From positions 1-32,987 of IMG/VR virus record IMGVR_UViG_3300022690_002280: a stretch of 32,987 nucleotides of DNA; one strand, given 5' to 3'. Made by a program: the position numbers and the translations under genes. This DNA is from a virus. Shown here piece by piece: positions 5,201 through 12,708 of this stretch (positions are counted from its first letter, which is position 1; every line of letters starts with the position of its first letter). The notes below the pieces were generated by a model. That model was not told where the DNA came from. It was given only the letters and a program-made list of their open reading frames with translations, and searched no databases.

Positions 5201-7040
5201 AGAGCTAATACTAGAATTATTAGATGATGGCAAATCTGCAAATGACATTGTAGATATTCTAAAAGATGAGCATAATATCAAAATATCAAAATCCACTGTT
5301 AATCGTGCAAGAAAACTAACCAAAGCATTAGGAGATGACAAGACACTAACTCCAGAGGAACGAGAGGTATATCTTGCATATATGGAAAAGCAAAAACAAA
5401 AAGAAGAACCAAAAAAATGGTATTCTTATTTCACTCCAATTACTCGAACAGCAGTTGATGGACCATTTGATCCTAACATGCCTGAAATGTCAATGGGCGG
5501 ACATCAGAACTTTCTAAACCAGTACACTCCACAAAACATTACTCAGGCAATAGATGTTGATATTGATTCTAAAGGAAAAGTAAATTCTAATCCTGTACCA
5601 TTCACTGGAAAGACCAAAGAGGGATTACCTGCATATCCAAAGTTTTTCTGGAATCCATATACCGTACTTGACTATTTGGTTTTTCAAGACGTTTACACTC
5701 ATACCATATGTGGTACAATAGTTGATTTGCTAGTTTCATTCTCAGTTGGAATGGGAATCAAGCCAGTCCTAAAACTAATCAATCCAAATGATGTTGAGAT
5801 TAAAGATAAAGATGTAACAAGAAAAGATCCTCTCGGTGTTGATAAAACTGAAAAAATAAAGGAGACAAAAGAAGAAGCCATAGAGAGAACAATTGACGAG
5901 AATCAGAAATTACTAGATCCACTAATTGCAATAGATGAATCATTTGGAGAACTATCAGAGCAAGTAGGAATTGGCGAGGACTGGGACAGCATTGTTGAGG
6001 CATTTGTAAGAAATCACTGGATATTTGGCAGAGACATGATTACAATGGAGACATCAGATGATTACGTATTTGAGTTTGAAGGTAAAAAATATCCTGAAAT
6101 TAGAACAATTGCAAAGGTACAACACCCACGAGACATTAATTTTGTCCAGATAGACCAAGACACACAAAATTTAGTTTCAGTATCTTTGATGTTCTCACCA
6201 AACATGGTAACAAAAGACGAGATGATTTACCTTGCACACAAGTCAGATTCTCCAATATACAACGGAAAATGGTATGGCTATTCCCTAATGCAGAGAATGC
6301 TTGGACAGGGAAGATCACTAAGAAAATTAATTGACAGGGACTTTCCAAACGTTGCATCAATTGGTTATGCACCATTTACTATAGTTGCACTGCTAAGAGA
6401 TGAGAAAGGAACAAAGAATGAAAGTACACAAAATCAGACATTTCTCAATAGTATGACTTCAGGCCAGCCAAATGGAATATCATTAAAAAATCCACAAAAG
6501 GATATAGCGGTACATCACATAGACACAAAGCCTGACATTCCAGGAATGATTGATATGGCACACTTTTTCTCAGAGTCAGCAGCAAAAACTGCACAGGTTC
6601 CAACTTCTCTAGTGGCAAAAGAGAAAGATCCAAACAGGGATACATTACTTGGAATACTAAGACTATTTGCCGAAGTGGAAATACCACGAAGACGACTGCC
6701 AATTACAAGAGCATTTACAAAACAACACTACATGGTTAATTGGAATGTAATTTACAAGGACAAGCAAAAAGTTACTGACATATTCAGAGTAGAGGCAGAA
6801 TTTACTAACGTTAAGATTGACTCATGGGCTGACATTATCGGCTCATTTGTAGAGTTGAATAAGATATTCAGGTTTAAGGCAGATGCAGCAGGTGAATTTT
6901 TGGGAATTGAGAATTTGGAATCAAAGATTGATCCTGAAAAAGAACCATTGGGTGAATCACAATCAATTGAGGATGGTAATGGAAACAAACTCACAATGAG
7001 CAAATCCCCCAAGCCATTTGCTCCAAAAAAATCCACTTAA
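5184..7040 (+). CDS. Portal protein with N-terminal helix-turn-helix
   Basis: Portal proteins form the dodecameric DNA gate at one capsid vertex. The call rests on size (618 aa), position between terminase and protease/capsid genes, and a portal-like core (TICGTIVDLLVSFSVGMGIKP, RNHWIFGRDMITMET, and the helical SESAAKTAQVPTSLVAKEKDPNRDT near residues 455-480). Residues 5-47 look like a separate HTH (ILELLDDGKSANDIVDILKD, then KISKSTVNRARKL), followed by a Lys/Glu linker to residue 77; phage portals do not normally carry this. The start is TTG 5184, with a promoter box 34 nt upstream and no Shine-Dalgarno. The C-terminus is basic and Pro/Ser-rich. Confidence 0.8.
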   Translation: MNDSTQELILELLDDGKSANDIVDILKDEHNIKISKSTVNRARKLTKALGDDKTLTPEEREVYLAYMEKQKQKEEPKKWYSYFTPITRTAVDGPFDPNMPEMSMGGHQNFLNQYTPQNITQAIDVDIDSKGKVNSNPVPFTGKTKEGLPAYPKFFWNPYTVLDYLVFQDVYTHTICGTIVDLLVSFSVGMGIKPVLKLINPNDVEIKDKDVTRKDPLGVDKTEKIKETKEEAIERTIDENQKLLDPLIAIDESFGELSEQVGIGEDWDSIVEAFVRNHWIFGRDMITMETSDDYVFEFEGKKYPEIRTIAKVQHPRDINFVQIDQDTQNLVSVSLMFSPNMVTKDEMIYLAHKSDSPIYNGKWYGYSLMQRMLGQGRSLRKLIDRDFPNVASIGYAPFTIVALLRDEKGTKNESTQNQTFLNSMTSGQPNGISLKNPQKDIAVHHIDTKPDIPGMIDMAHFFSESAAKTAQVPTSLVAKEKDPNRDTLLGILRLFAEVEIPRRRLPITRAFTKQHYMVNWNVIYKDKQKVTDIFRVEAEFTNVKIDSWADIIGSFVELNKIFRFKADAAGEFLGIENLESKIDPEKEPLGESQSIEDGNGNKLTMSKSPKPFAPKKST

Positions 7041-7048
7041 TTTTAATA
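7039..7048 (+). promoter_or_regulatory. Leaderless promoter box for 7073
   Basis: AATTTTAATA begins 34 nt upstream of the ATG at 7073 and overlaps the portal stop codon. Confidence 0.5.
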
Positions 7049-7072
7049 TAGCATAGTAATTATTCAAAACTA

Positions 7073-7342
7073 ATGGATACAGTAGGAAAGAAATCTAATG
7101 AAAAGAAAGATAGTTCCAAAGAACCTGTACTAGATCAAAAAACAATCATTGAAAAACAAAAGGCCGAGATTGAAGAACTCAAGGCATTAAAACCAAAAAA
7201 CAGTGATGATATTGCACCAGGAATCAGAAAACAAGGCACATTTGAAGGATCTTATAGAAACGGATACGAAGATGGTACAGTAGATAGAGCAGTTCAGGCA
7301 CAAAAAGAGAAACAAAGCAAAGAAATGCAAGTAGAATCCTAG
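7073..7342 (+). CDS. Small charged coiled-coil protein, 89 aa
   Basis: The N-terminus is Lys/Ser-rich and probably disordered. Residues 23-40 form a helix with heptad character (TIIEKQKAEIEELKALK). A Gly/Tyr segment (GTFEGSYRNGYEDGTVDRA) and a polar helix follow. It lies between portal and protease/scaffold genes and so may assist head assembly, but no family is recognised. It has its own upstream box 34 nt before the ATG and no Shine-Dalgarno. Confidence 0.6.
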   Translation: MDTVGKKSNEKKDSSKEPVLDQKTIIEKQKAEIEELKALKPKNSDDIAPGIRKQGTFEGSYRNGYEDGTVDRAVQAQKEKQSKEMQVES

Positions 7343-7355
7343 TAATAATTAAAAT

Positions 7356-7365
7356 AATTCTCTAA
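7356..7365 (+). promoter_or_regulatory. Leaderless promoter box for protease/scaffold gene
   Basis: AATTCTCTAA begins 35 nt upstream of the ATG at 7391. Confidence 0.5.
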
Positions 7366-7390
7366 AACCAGTTATCACCATTATTTTTGA

Positions 7391-8794
7391 ATGTCAAATT
7401 GTAAGTTACAAACATTATATTTTGCAGCAACAAAATTCGAGGTTTTAGATGAATTTGAAGGCGAGCAGGGTACATTTATCAAATCATTTCTAATTTCAAA
7501 CAAGCTAAATCTCAATGATTGGGAAGTAACAGCAGAAGCAAACAGAGAAGACGGTCAGGATTTTATAGGCAAGCCTGGAATAGAATTTTTCAAGGAAGGC
7601 AGACGAGATCATACTGTAGGAAATACATACAATAATGCTCTTAATCTGCAAGAGCCATTTAGAAAAGCCACAATACGAAAAGTTTTAGGAACTGAGACTG
7701 GTGAGAAACTATCTCAGGTATCACGAGTATTTGATGAGGATATTATAGCAAAGATACGCTCAAAGGAAATTGAATTTGTATCTCCTGCAATTTTTCCAAG
7801 AAGTGTGGATGATGTAAAGATTATAGAAAGACCTGACGGCACACACATACACCGAGTTCTAAGATATAGAGCATTACACTATGCGTTTGTAAACCAGCCA
7901 GCATTTGGAGGCGAGGCAAGAATTGAGGAAATATGTGAAGGACCAGAATGTCTGTTAAAATTATCCAAAGCATCAAAAGACATTCCCCCAATTATCAGAG
8001 TTGCAAAATGTGCAAAGACAGGAAATACAACTGTGCAAATATCAGGTGAAACAGAATTAAGTAAAAAAGTTTCAGAATGTTTGTCACAAAAACTAACACC
8101 AGGAGAAGAACCAACCGATCAAGACATTGCAATTTGTTTTTCAGAAGCTCGAGATGATATGAAAAAATCTGTAATTAATTCTCAAATACTAAAAAACAAT
8201 GAGGAAAATAAGAAAATGGCTAACGTAGATCTCACCGAAGAGAAGAAAAAAGATTTTGAAGCAAGGATTGCTCAGTTAGAAGATAATGACGAGAAACGTG
8301 ATAAAGAGGCCAAAAAAGCAAAGAAAGCAGTAGACGATGAAGAAACTAAAAAAGAAAAAGAAAACACCGCTGCACAAGATGATGATGATAATGACAAAGA
8401 CAAGATGGATTCTAAAAAATCCAAGAAAGCAAAGAAAGCAGTAGATGAGGAGGAAACTAAAAAAGAAAAAGAAATGACCTCAAAAATTGCAACACTTACT
8501 GCAAGAGCAAATATTCCAATTATTGAAGAATACATCGCTGCAAGAAAAATGATTGGTGATGATGAAGACAAATTAGAATTAACAAGAACTGCAATGCTTA
8601 AAGCATCAGTTGAAGAAAACGAATCAAAACTAGATGAGATTAAACCATTTATTGCACATTTGAATTTTAATAACCAAGCTAATCAAGAATCAGCAAAAAC
8701 AGTTACTCATCCGTATGGTATGGGTGGAGATCAGTTTAGTGCATCTACAAGTACCAAATCCGCAGAAGAAATGTATGAGGAGTTGTATCCATAA
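7391..8794 (+). CDS. Putative prohead protease fused to scaffold
   Basis: Residues 1-190 form a globular domain whose place just before the capsid gene and layout (strand-rich, with candidate nucleophile in EFVSPAIFP near residue 137 and candidate histidines such as DHTVG) resemble phage serine head-maturation proteases of the XkdF/S78 group. Residues 190-275 contain several cysteines. Residues 276-467 are extremely charged and helical, as in scaffolding proteins, and carry a duplicated 17-residue Lys/Glu unit (near 308-324 and 345-361). An internal ATG at 8216 behind GAGG may yield scaffold alone. The assignment is good from context; the catalytic residues are inferred. Confidence 0.7.
   Translation: MSNCKLQTLYFAATKFEVLDEFEGEQGTFIKSFLISNKLNLNDWEVTAEANREDGQDFIGKPGIEFFKEGRRDHTVGNTYNNALNLQEPFRKATIRKVLGTETGEKLSQVSRVFDEDIIAKIRSKEIEFVSPAIFPRSVDDVKIIERPDGTHIHRVLRYRALHYAFVNQPAFGGEARIEEICEGPECLLKLSKASKDIPPIIRVAKCAKTGNTTVQISGETELSKKVSECLSQKLTPGEEPTDQDIAICFSEARDDMKKSVINSQILKNNEENKKMANVDLTEEKKKDFEARIAQLEDNDEKRDKEAKKAKKAVDDEETKKEKENTAAQDDDDNDKDKMDSKKSKKAKKAVDEEETKKEKEMTSKIATLTARANIPIIEEYIAARKMIGDDEDKLELTRTAMLKASVEENESKLDEIKPFIAHLNFNNQANQESAKTVTHPYGMGGDQFSASTSTKSAEEMYEELYP
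8216..8794 (+). CDS. Possible internally initiated scaffold, 192 aa
   Basis: In frame with the protease gene, ATG at 8216 (MANVDLTEEKKK) follows a GAGG at 8201-8204 by 11 nt, spacing used by other genes here. The resulting product would be exactly the charged coiled-coil C-terminal part, residues 276-467. Phages such as lambda make scaffold from an internal start in the protease gene (C/Nu3), so this is a plausible parallel. It could equally be a chance ATG. Confidence 0.4.
   Translation: MANVDLTEEKKKDFEARIAQLEDNDEKRDKEAKKAKKAVDDEETKKEKENTAAQDDDDNDKDKMDSKKSKKAKKAVDEEETKKEKEMTSKIATLTARANIPIIEEYIAARKMIGDDEDKLELTRTAMLKASVEENESKLDEIKPFIAHLNFNNQANQESAKTVTHPYGMGGDQFSASTSTKSAEEMYEELYP
8312..8473 (+). 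repeat. Duplicated 51-nt coding unit in scaffold
   Basis: Two near-identical units at 8312-8362 and 8423-8473 encode KKAKKAVD(D/E)EETKKEKE. They differ mostly at third positions, so the duplication is fairly recent or maintained. It lengthens the predicted scaffold helix. Confidence 0.75.
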
Positions 8795-9300
8795 TGGGAA
8801 CAGGCGGTCCAGGTAACGTTGTCCATATAGACAATCTTTATGTTAAGGACTTTGCAGTTAAAACAAACACCAGTATTGTTTTAGGTGATTTTGTTGTTTT
8901 TGATACTGACGGAGTCAGACCATTATCCACTGCTGATATTACAGTCAATGATACTTTTCTAGATATTCAAGCAAAACCTGTATTCCAAGCAGGTGAGAGT
9001 TCAAATAATCTTACTACTACACCAGTAGATCAGAGAAAACCTACATGCGAATGTTTCACACGAGGTACTGATATTTCTGTAGTTATGAGAGCAGGTGTAT
9101 TACCTGACAAACCAGTAGGAATTTTGAGAGTTGATGGTGCTACACCAGTATTTCAAGTATCAGACAAACGTGTCTCATCTACTATTGTTGCAGCTAAAGA
9201 AGTCTTAGGAATCTACAAACATAAAGAATTCAGTACACAGGCAGATACATCTATCCAAGCCGATAATGGTATTGTCACAACTGGTGGAGGAGTTTCTTAG
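8794..9300 (+). CDS. Putative capsid decoration/head protein, 168 aa
   Basis: A beta-rich protein of 168 residues, Gly/Ser/Thr-rich at both ends, lies immediately upstream of the major capsid gene. This is the typical place of a decoration or stabilisation protein (the lambda gpD position). It has a single CxC (TCECFTRG, about residues 88-92) and otherwise no motif. The ATG overlaps the previous stop (TAATG), with GAGGAG at 8777-8782, so it is made together with the protease/scaffold. Decoration is inferred from position, size and beta content only. Confidence 0.55.
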   Translation: MGTGGPGNVVHIDNLYVKDFAVKTNTSIVLGDFVVFDTDGVRPLSTADITVNDTFLDIQAKPVFQAGESSNNLTTTPVDQRKPTCECFTRGTDISVVMRAGVLPDKPVGILRVDGATPVFQVSDKRVSSTIVAAKEVLGIYKHKEFSTQADTSIQADNGIVTTGGGVS

Positions 9301-9302
9301 AA

Positions 9303-10652
9303 ATGTCTTCACTTCGAATGTCTTTTGGCGATAAAATTATCCATTCTCCATACACTGGCGGAGTATACCTTACATCAGAGAGTATTGCTGAATCAAACTT
9401 TGCAAATCCTATGGAATTAATCGGAACTAAAAAATTAATGACACTCAAAGAAACAAGTGTATCACCATTTACTGGAACAGTAAAAGAAGGTGCAGAAAAA
9501 TTCTATACACACACTACATTTGATAAAATATTCACTGCTACAACCAAATCTCACTTACAATCAAAACTTGCACAAAAAGAACTCATTGCAACTATCCAAG
9601 AAGAAGGCATGACTCCAAAGGGATACATGGCTGCAATGCAATTAGATGAAATGAAAAAACAGATGAGTGCTGGAAGCAATACACCAGTACCAGGAATAGG
9701 TCAGGATGCAATTGATCCATTAAGAGTTATTGAAATTATCACCAAAATAAGAGGTCTTAGACCAAACATCTTTGTAACAGAACAAGGATTCCAAACAATC
9801 AATGTAAACAAACTAGATGCAAGAACACCTGAGCAAGACACCAGAAACGGTCAAGTTCAGATGAAGCCAATGGAGAAAGTTAACTTTGACAAACTCGAAT
9901 ATGCAGAAGGCAAATTTAACCTAAAGAAAAATACATTCCCAACTTTGATAGCATCAGAAAGTATGATGAGATCAGATTTCTCACTACAGCAACTAAACAT
10001 GACTGATTCAATGATAGGCCACGCAAGAATGAGAAACGGTCAAGCCTTACAAGCACTATCAACACTATCTGGTGCAGTAGGCGGTACTCCAACATTCTCA
10101 ATTAACGATCCAGAGGCAACAGGTGCCAGTGCAATTCCACACGGACAATTCAACGTGAAGAAAGAAGTATTGGCACTTATCCAAAGTCACTTGGAGGCAA
10201 ACGAATCCATCATTGATGAAATTTTCATAAACCCAATTGACTATGCAAGATGGGAATCAAACTATGATGTTGGTGGAACTCTTAATGCTCACGGTGATGT
10301 TTCAGTATCAGGTGTAATCCCAATGAGAGGAATTCCAAGTGTAACTGCATATCTTGATAGGGCAGTACCAAGAGGTCTCATGTACTTTGTAGATTCACAG
10401 TCTGCAATGAAAGGTGTAGGACCATTTGAGACTGAATTCTGGAAAGAATATACCAGAGATGCTCACGCATTCCTCACACGAGACTATGTAGAGTTTATCT
10501 TGCCAAATCCAGGAAGATACGGCATCAAGGTACAGATAGCAGGTACTGGTGCTGATGTGTTTACACCTGGAACAGAAATTGTTACCAGAAAAGACTTGGA
10601 GACATATGTCCAAGGACCACAAAACCTTCTAAATAAAGCAGTAGTCTCTTAG
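9303..10652 (+). CDS. Major capsid protein candidate, HK97-like
   Basis: This 449-residue protein follows scaffold and decoration genes and precedes the connector, where the major capsid gene sits in head-tailed viruses. It has a polar N-terminal region of about 125 residues rich in helix (ELIATIQEEGMTPKGYMAAM) that could act like the HK97 delta domain. Then comes an alpha/beta body with a long helix (VLALIQSHLEANESIIDEIF), a loop and strand region near PMRGIPSVTAYLD, and a terminal strand pair. GGAGG at 9286-9290, 12 nt upstream, is a strong ribosome site, as expected for an abundant product. Cleavage by the upstream protease is likely but the site is unknown. Confidence 0.8.
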   Translation: MSSLRMSFGDKIIHSPYTGGVYLTSESIAESNFANPMELIGTKKLMTLKETSVSPFTGTVKEGAEKFYTHTTFDKIFTATTKSHLQSKLAQKELIATIQEEGMTPKGYMAAMQLDEMKKQMSAGSNTPVPGIGQDAIDPLRVIEIITKIRGLRPNIFVTEQGFQTINVNKLDARTPEQDTRNGQVQMKPMEKVNFDKLEYAEGKFNLKKNTFPTLIASESMMRSDFSLQQLNMTDSMIGHARMRNGQALQALSTLSGAVGGTPTFSINDPEATGASAIPHGQFNVKKEVLALIQSHLEANESIIDEIFINPIDYARWESNYDVGGTLNAHGDVSVSGVIPMRGIPSVTAYLDRAVPRGLMYFVDSQSAMKGVGPFETEFWKEYTRDAHAFLTRDYVEFILPNPGRYGIKVQIAGTGADVFTPGTEIVTRKDLETYVQGPQNLLNKAVVS

Positions 10653-10659
10653 AAGACTA

Positions 10660-10827
10660 ATGTCACTATTCAGAAATAGGAATCGCAAGCCTTTTGAACA
10701 AATTGACTTGAAAGGAGATGACTTGGAGCTTGGTATAATTTCAAGACTGCAACACTCCCCTGATACTAGCGGAATATCATTCTTTATACGTTCTAAAGAA
10801 GATAGAGTAAAAGGTACAATACATTGA
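10660..10827 (+). CDS. Small hypothetical head protein, 55 aa
   Basis: The frame starts 8 nt after the capsid stop: a basic N-terminus (MSLFRNRNRKPFEQ), then a beta-rich segment (LELGIISRLQHSPDTSGISF). Its stop overlaps the TTG start of the connector gene as TTGA at 10824-10827, strongly suggesting translational coupling and a real gene. The length and place suggest a head-completion or joining accessory protein, but there is no recognised family. Confidence 0.6.
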   Translation: MSLFRNRNRKPFEQIDLKGDDLELGIISRLQHSPDTSGISFFIRSKEDRVKGTIH

Positions 10828-11243
10828 GTTCAAATGGCACTGAGATAAACAAAAATTATTTCATAACACGAGATTCCCTAAAATCTTATCTTACAATTAC
10901 AGACACACAGGACGATGATACATTACTTCGAATAGTAAAGACTGCAAACAATGAACTAAAAAAACAACTAGTTACAGTAGTTGATGATATAGCAGCACTG
11001 GAAGGAACCAAATTTTTTGATAGAGCACAAGATGTTGCATTAACGTACTGTATGTCACTTGTAAAACGAGACATTAACCAGATGTTTACAGAGGCCAAAG
11101 ATATAATGAATGATTATGATGCACAGTTAGAATCATTACTGGGAGATGTTCGAGCAATTGCACCAGAGAGAACAAGCCTTGAGGTAGTTACACGAGACAT
11201 TCCATTTGAGGATGATTACTTTGCAGAAAGACACATAGTTTAA
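10824..11243 (+). CDS. Head-tail connector (gp6-like adaptor) candidate
   Basis: This helical protein of 139 aa has the pattern of gp6/gp15-type adaptor proteins that attach below the portal ring: an N-terminal ITRDSLKSYLTITDTQDDDTLL segment, a following helix (IVKTANNELKKQLV) and a second helix with conserved-type ALTYCMSLVKRDIN. The position after the major capsid gene fits. The start is TTG 10824, overlapping the upstream stop. The C-terminus is acidic and probably flexible. The family call is by pattern recognition, not alignment. Confidence 0.65.
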   Translation: MSSNGTEINKNYFITRDSLKSYLTITDTQDDDTLLRIVKTANNELKKQLVTVVDDIAALEGTKFFDRAQDVALTYCMSLVKRDINQMFTEAKDIMNDYDAQLESLLGDVRAIAPERTSLEVVTRDIPFEDDYFAERHIV

Positions 11244-11277
11244 TTCTTAAAGAATCATTCAATTCTTAAAGAATCAT
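11242..11277 (+). repeat. Two-copy 17-bp repeat containing palindromes, over a promoter
   Basis: AATTCTTAAAGAATCAT occurs at 11242-11258 and again at 11261-11277, period 19. Each copy contains the hyphenated palindrome ATTCTT-A-AAGAAT. The first copy sits at the -34 promoter position for the ATG at 11276, and the second copy ends on that start codon. It may be a duplicated promoter/operator. Confidence 0.65.
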
Positions 11278-11605
11278 GGCAAACAGAAACTCTACAATTA
11301 CAGCAGCAACAGGAGTACCTGGAGCAAAGACACCTGCACAAACATTTTTAGCATCTAATTATGCACCAGATGTTACAGAGGGATTAGGTCAGGTAGTAAC
11401 AGTTCACTTTGCAATAGATGGGACTAATGATTCTATCATAAATTACACTGTTGATGGTACAAAATATCACAGTTTCCTAAATGGCATTGCACTCAAAGCA
11501 AACAGTGCAATTGAGAGACAAATTACACTAAGGCAAGGAGATCAATTGAATTTTAAATCCGCAGTAAACATTGGACTGGATTATCTTTATCTAGACTTGG
11601 TGTGA
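11276..11605 (+). CDS. Hypothetical beta-rich virion protein, 109 aa
   Basis: After a Thr/Ala-rich N-terminus, the protein is predominantly beta (QVVTVHFAIDG, IINYTVDGTKYHSF, ERQITLRQGDQLNFKS) and ends in a strand (LDYLYLDLV). The look is that of a small jelly-roll or Ig-like structural protein, for example a decoration or neck protein. No cysteines or catalytic motifs. Its promoter lies in the tandem repeat immediately upstream, so it probably begins a transcription unit with 11612. Family not recognised. Confidence 0.6.
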   Translation: MANRNSTITAATGVPGAKTPAQTFLASNYAPDVTEGLGQVVTVHFAIDGTNDSIINYTVDGTKYHSFLNGIALKANSAIERQITLRQGDQLNFKSAVNIGLDYLYLDLV

Positions 11606-11611
11606 TAATAC

Positions 11612-11803
11612 ATGCGAACCACAATAGCACCAGTAGATGAAGCAGATACTGAATTTCTTATCAATCCTCCACGTTCATTATTTCCAGAAGTTCATGAGGA
11701 TATAGCAGGAGTAGAAACTGTTGGAACCATGCTCTTTGAGAGTGGAGGCAGAATGGAATTTGAAGACAATGCTGGAGATATGTTATATGAGAATGCCCCT
11801 TAA
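11612..11803 (+). CDS. Small acidic protein, 63 aa
   Basis: An acidic 63-residue protein (MRTTIAPVDEADTEFLINPP...) has a Gly/Glu-rich C-terminus with a repeated feel (GTMLFESGGRMEFEDNAGDMLYEN). No cysteine or membrane segment. It starts 6 nt after the preceding stop, so it belongs to the same transcription unit. Its stop merges with the box preceding the gene at 11836. Unknown function. Confidence 0.55.
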   Translation: MRTTIAPVDEADTEFLINPPRSLFPEVHEDIAGVETVGTMLFESGGRMEFEDNAGDMLYENAP

Positions 11804-11811
11804 TTCTTTTT
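11802..11811 (+). promoter_or_regulatory. Leaderless promoter box for 11836
   Basis: AATTCTTTTT begins 34 nt upstream of the TTG at 11836 and overlaps the previous stop codon. Confidence 0.5.
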
Positions 11812-11835
11812 ACATAAATTTCTCTAAGTTTTCTA

Positions 11836-12105
11836 TTGACCAAAGAAATTAAACCTATTTTCAAATGCGGATTACATGATTTTGAGAATGAAGATCCAGA
11901 GAAATGGGATGATCATTGTGCAAAGTTTGAGCATGAATATGATCTACATACAGCATGTGCAACTGGATGCGGTAATCAAATCCACATAATGGTAAAGACA
12001 AAACTCTCAAAAGAAGCTGGTAGAATACCAAGAGGATATGTCTGCAAAGACTGTAAATTAAAAATTTCAAACGCACCTGAGATAAAGGAGGCATCAGAGA
12101 AATGA
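11836..12105 (+). CDS. Zinc-finger protein, 89 aa
   Basis: There are two probable metal sites. The first, at residues 10-37, is finger-like (FKCGLHDF...DDHCAKFEHEYDLH). The second is a treble-clef or ribbon made by CATGC (41-45) and CKDC (70-73). Such a protein could bind nucleic acid or stabilise a virion part. The TTG start is set by the box 34 nt upstream. Its stop overlaps the ATG of the fibre-like gene at 12102 (ATGA), so it is translated with a structural protein. Zinc binding is well supported by the Cys pairs; the role is unknown. Confidence 0.65.
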   Translation: MTKEIKPIFKCGLHDFENEDPEKWDDHCAKFEHEYDLHTACATGCGNQIHIMVKTKLSKEAGRIPRGYVCKDCKLKISNAPEIKEASEK

Positions 12106-12683
12106 ATTTCTTTGGAAAAAAACTTGCAGAGAAATCAAAATCACTAATTGAAGCAGTTACATCAAGTGACCAACTAAGAGCAGCAATTAATCAAGTTAGA
12201 AGTCTAAAAGAAGACAGTGTAATAATTGGAGGTTATGTTACAGTAATTAAAAACAAGGGAAGAGAAGATGAAGAGATAATTCAAGTTGATATGCCAAATC
12301 TTCTTACAACTTCTGGTCGTGACTTTTTTCATGCACAATTATACACTAACACATCTGTAGGAACAAAAGGTGCAAATGCCATTGCAATATCTGACAATGC
12401 AGTAAATCCTGTTGCAGGTGATACTACACTAGTTGGCGAGATTACCACAGGCGGACTAACTAGAGTACAGGCTGCAACAATTACACATGTTGCAGGAACT
12501 AATGTTACAACTTTGGAGAATGTCTTTACTGCAACTGCCATCTTTACTGCACTTCACAAGTCTGGTCTGTTTAATCAAAATACTATAGGCGGTCAAATGA
12601 CCCAAGCAAGAGAGTTTTCAGCAGATGTTAATTTGCAAGTATCAGATACTGTTACAATTACATGGACACTCACTACGGGCTGA
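12102..12683 (+). CDS. Virion structural protein of tail-fibre type, 193 aa
   Basis: An N-terminal helix (LAEKSKSLIEAV) is followed by a beta domain containing a pattern frequent in phage tail-fibre/needle proteins: PNLLTTSGRDFFHAQLYTN, an Ala/Asn/Gly stretch, GLTRVQAATITHVAG, VFTATAIFTALHKSGLFN and a final strand pair DTVTITWTLTTG. I infer a fibre, baseplate or adaptor domain. It is coupled by ATGA to the zinc-finger gene upstream and followed by a hairpin before the Gly-rich adhesin gene. The fibre assignment is by remembered pattern, not alignment. Confidence 0.6.
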   Translation: MNFFGKKLAEKSKSLIEAVTSSDQLRAAINQVRSLKEDSVIIGGYVTVIKNKGREDEEIIQVDMPNLLTTSGRDFFHAQLYTNTSVGTKGANAIAISDNAVNPVAGDTTLVGEITTGGLTRVQAATITHVAGTNVTTLENVFTATAIFTALHKSGLFNQNTIGGQMTQAREFSADVNLQVSDTVTITWTLTTG

Positions 12684-12707
12684 GTTTTCATTTTAGAGGT
12701 GAAAATT
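12683..12707 (+). promoter_or_regulatory. Hairpin presenting the Shine-Dalgarno of the adhesin gene
   Basis: AGTTTTCA (12683-12690) pairs with TGAAAATT (12700-12707) over 8 bp, with one G-U pair. The 9-nt loop contains AGAGG, and the ribosome site GAGGTGA (12696-12702) spans loop and stem before the ATG at 12709. This could modulate translation of the adhesin. Confidence 0.45.
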
Positions 12708-12708
12708 A

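Noticed and set aside
8272-8571. Minus-strand Ser/Phe-rich frame opposite the scaffold
   Set aside because: It is the complement of Lys/Glu-rich codons; composition is explained by the sense gene.
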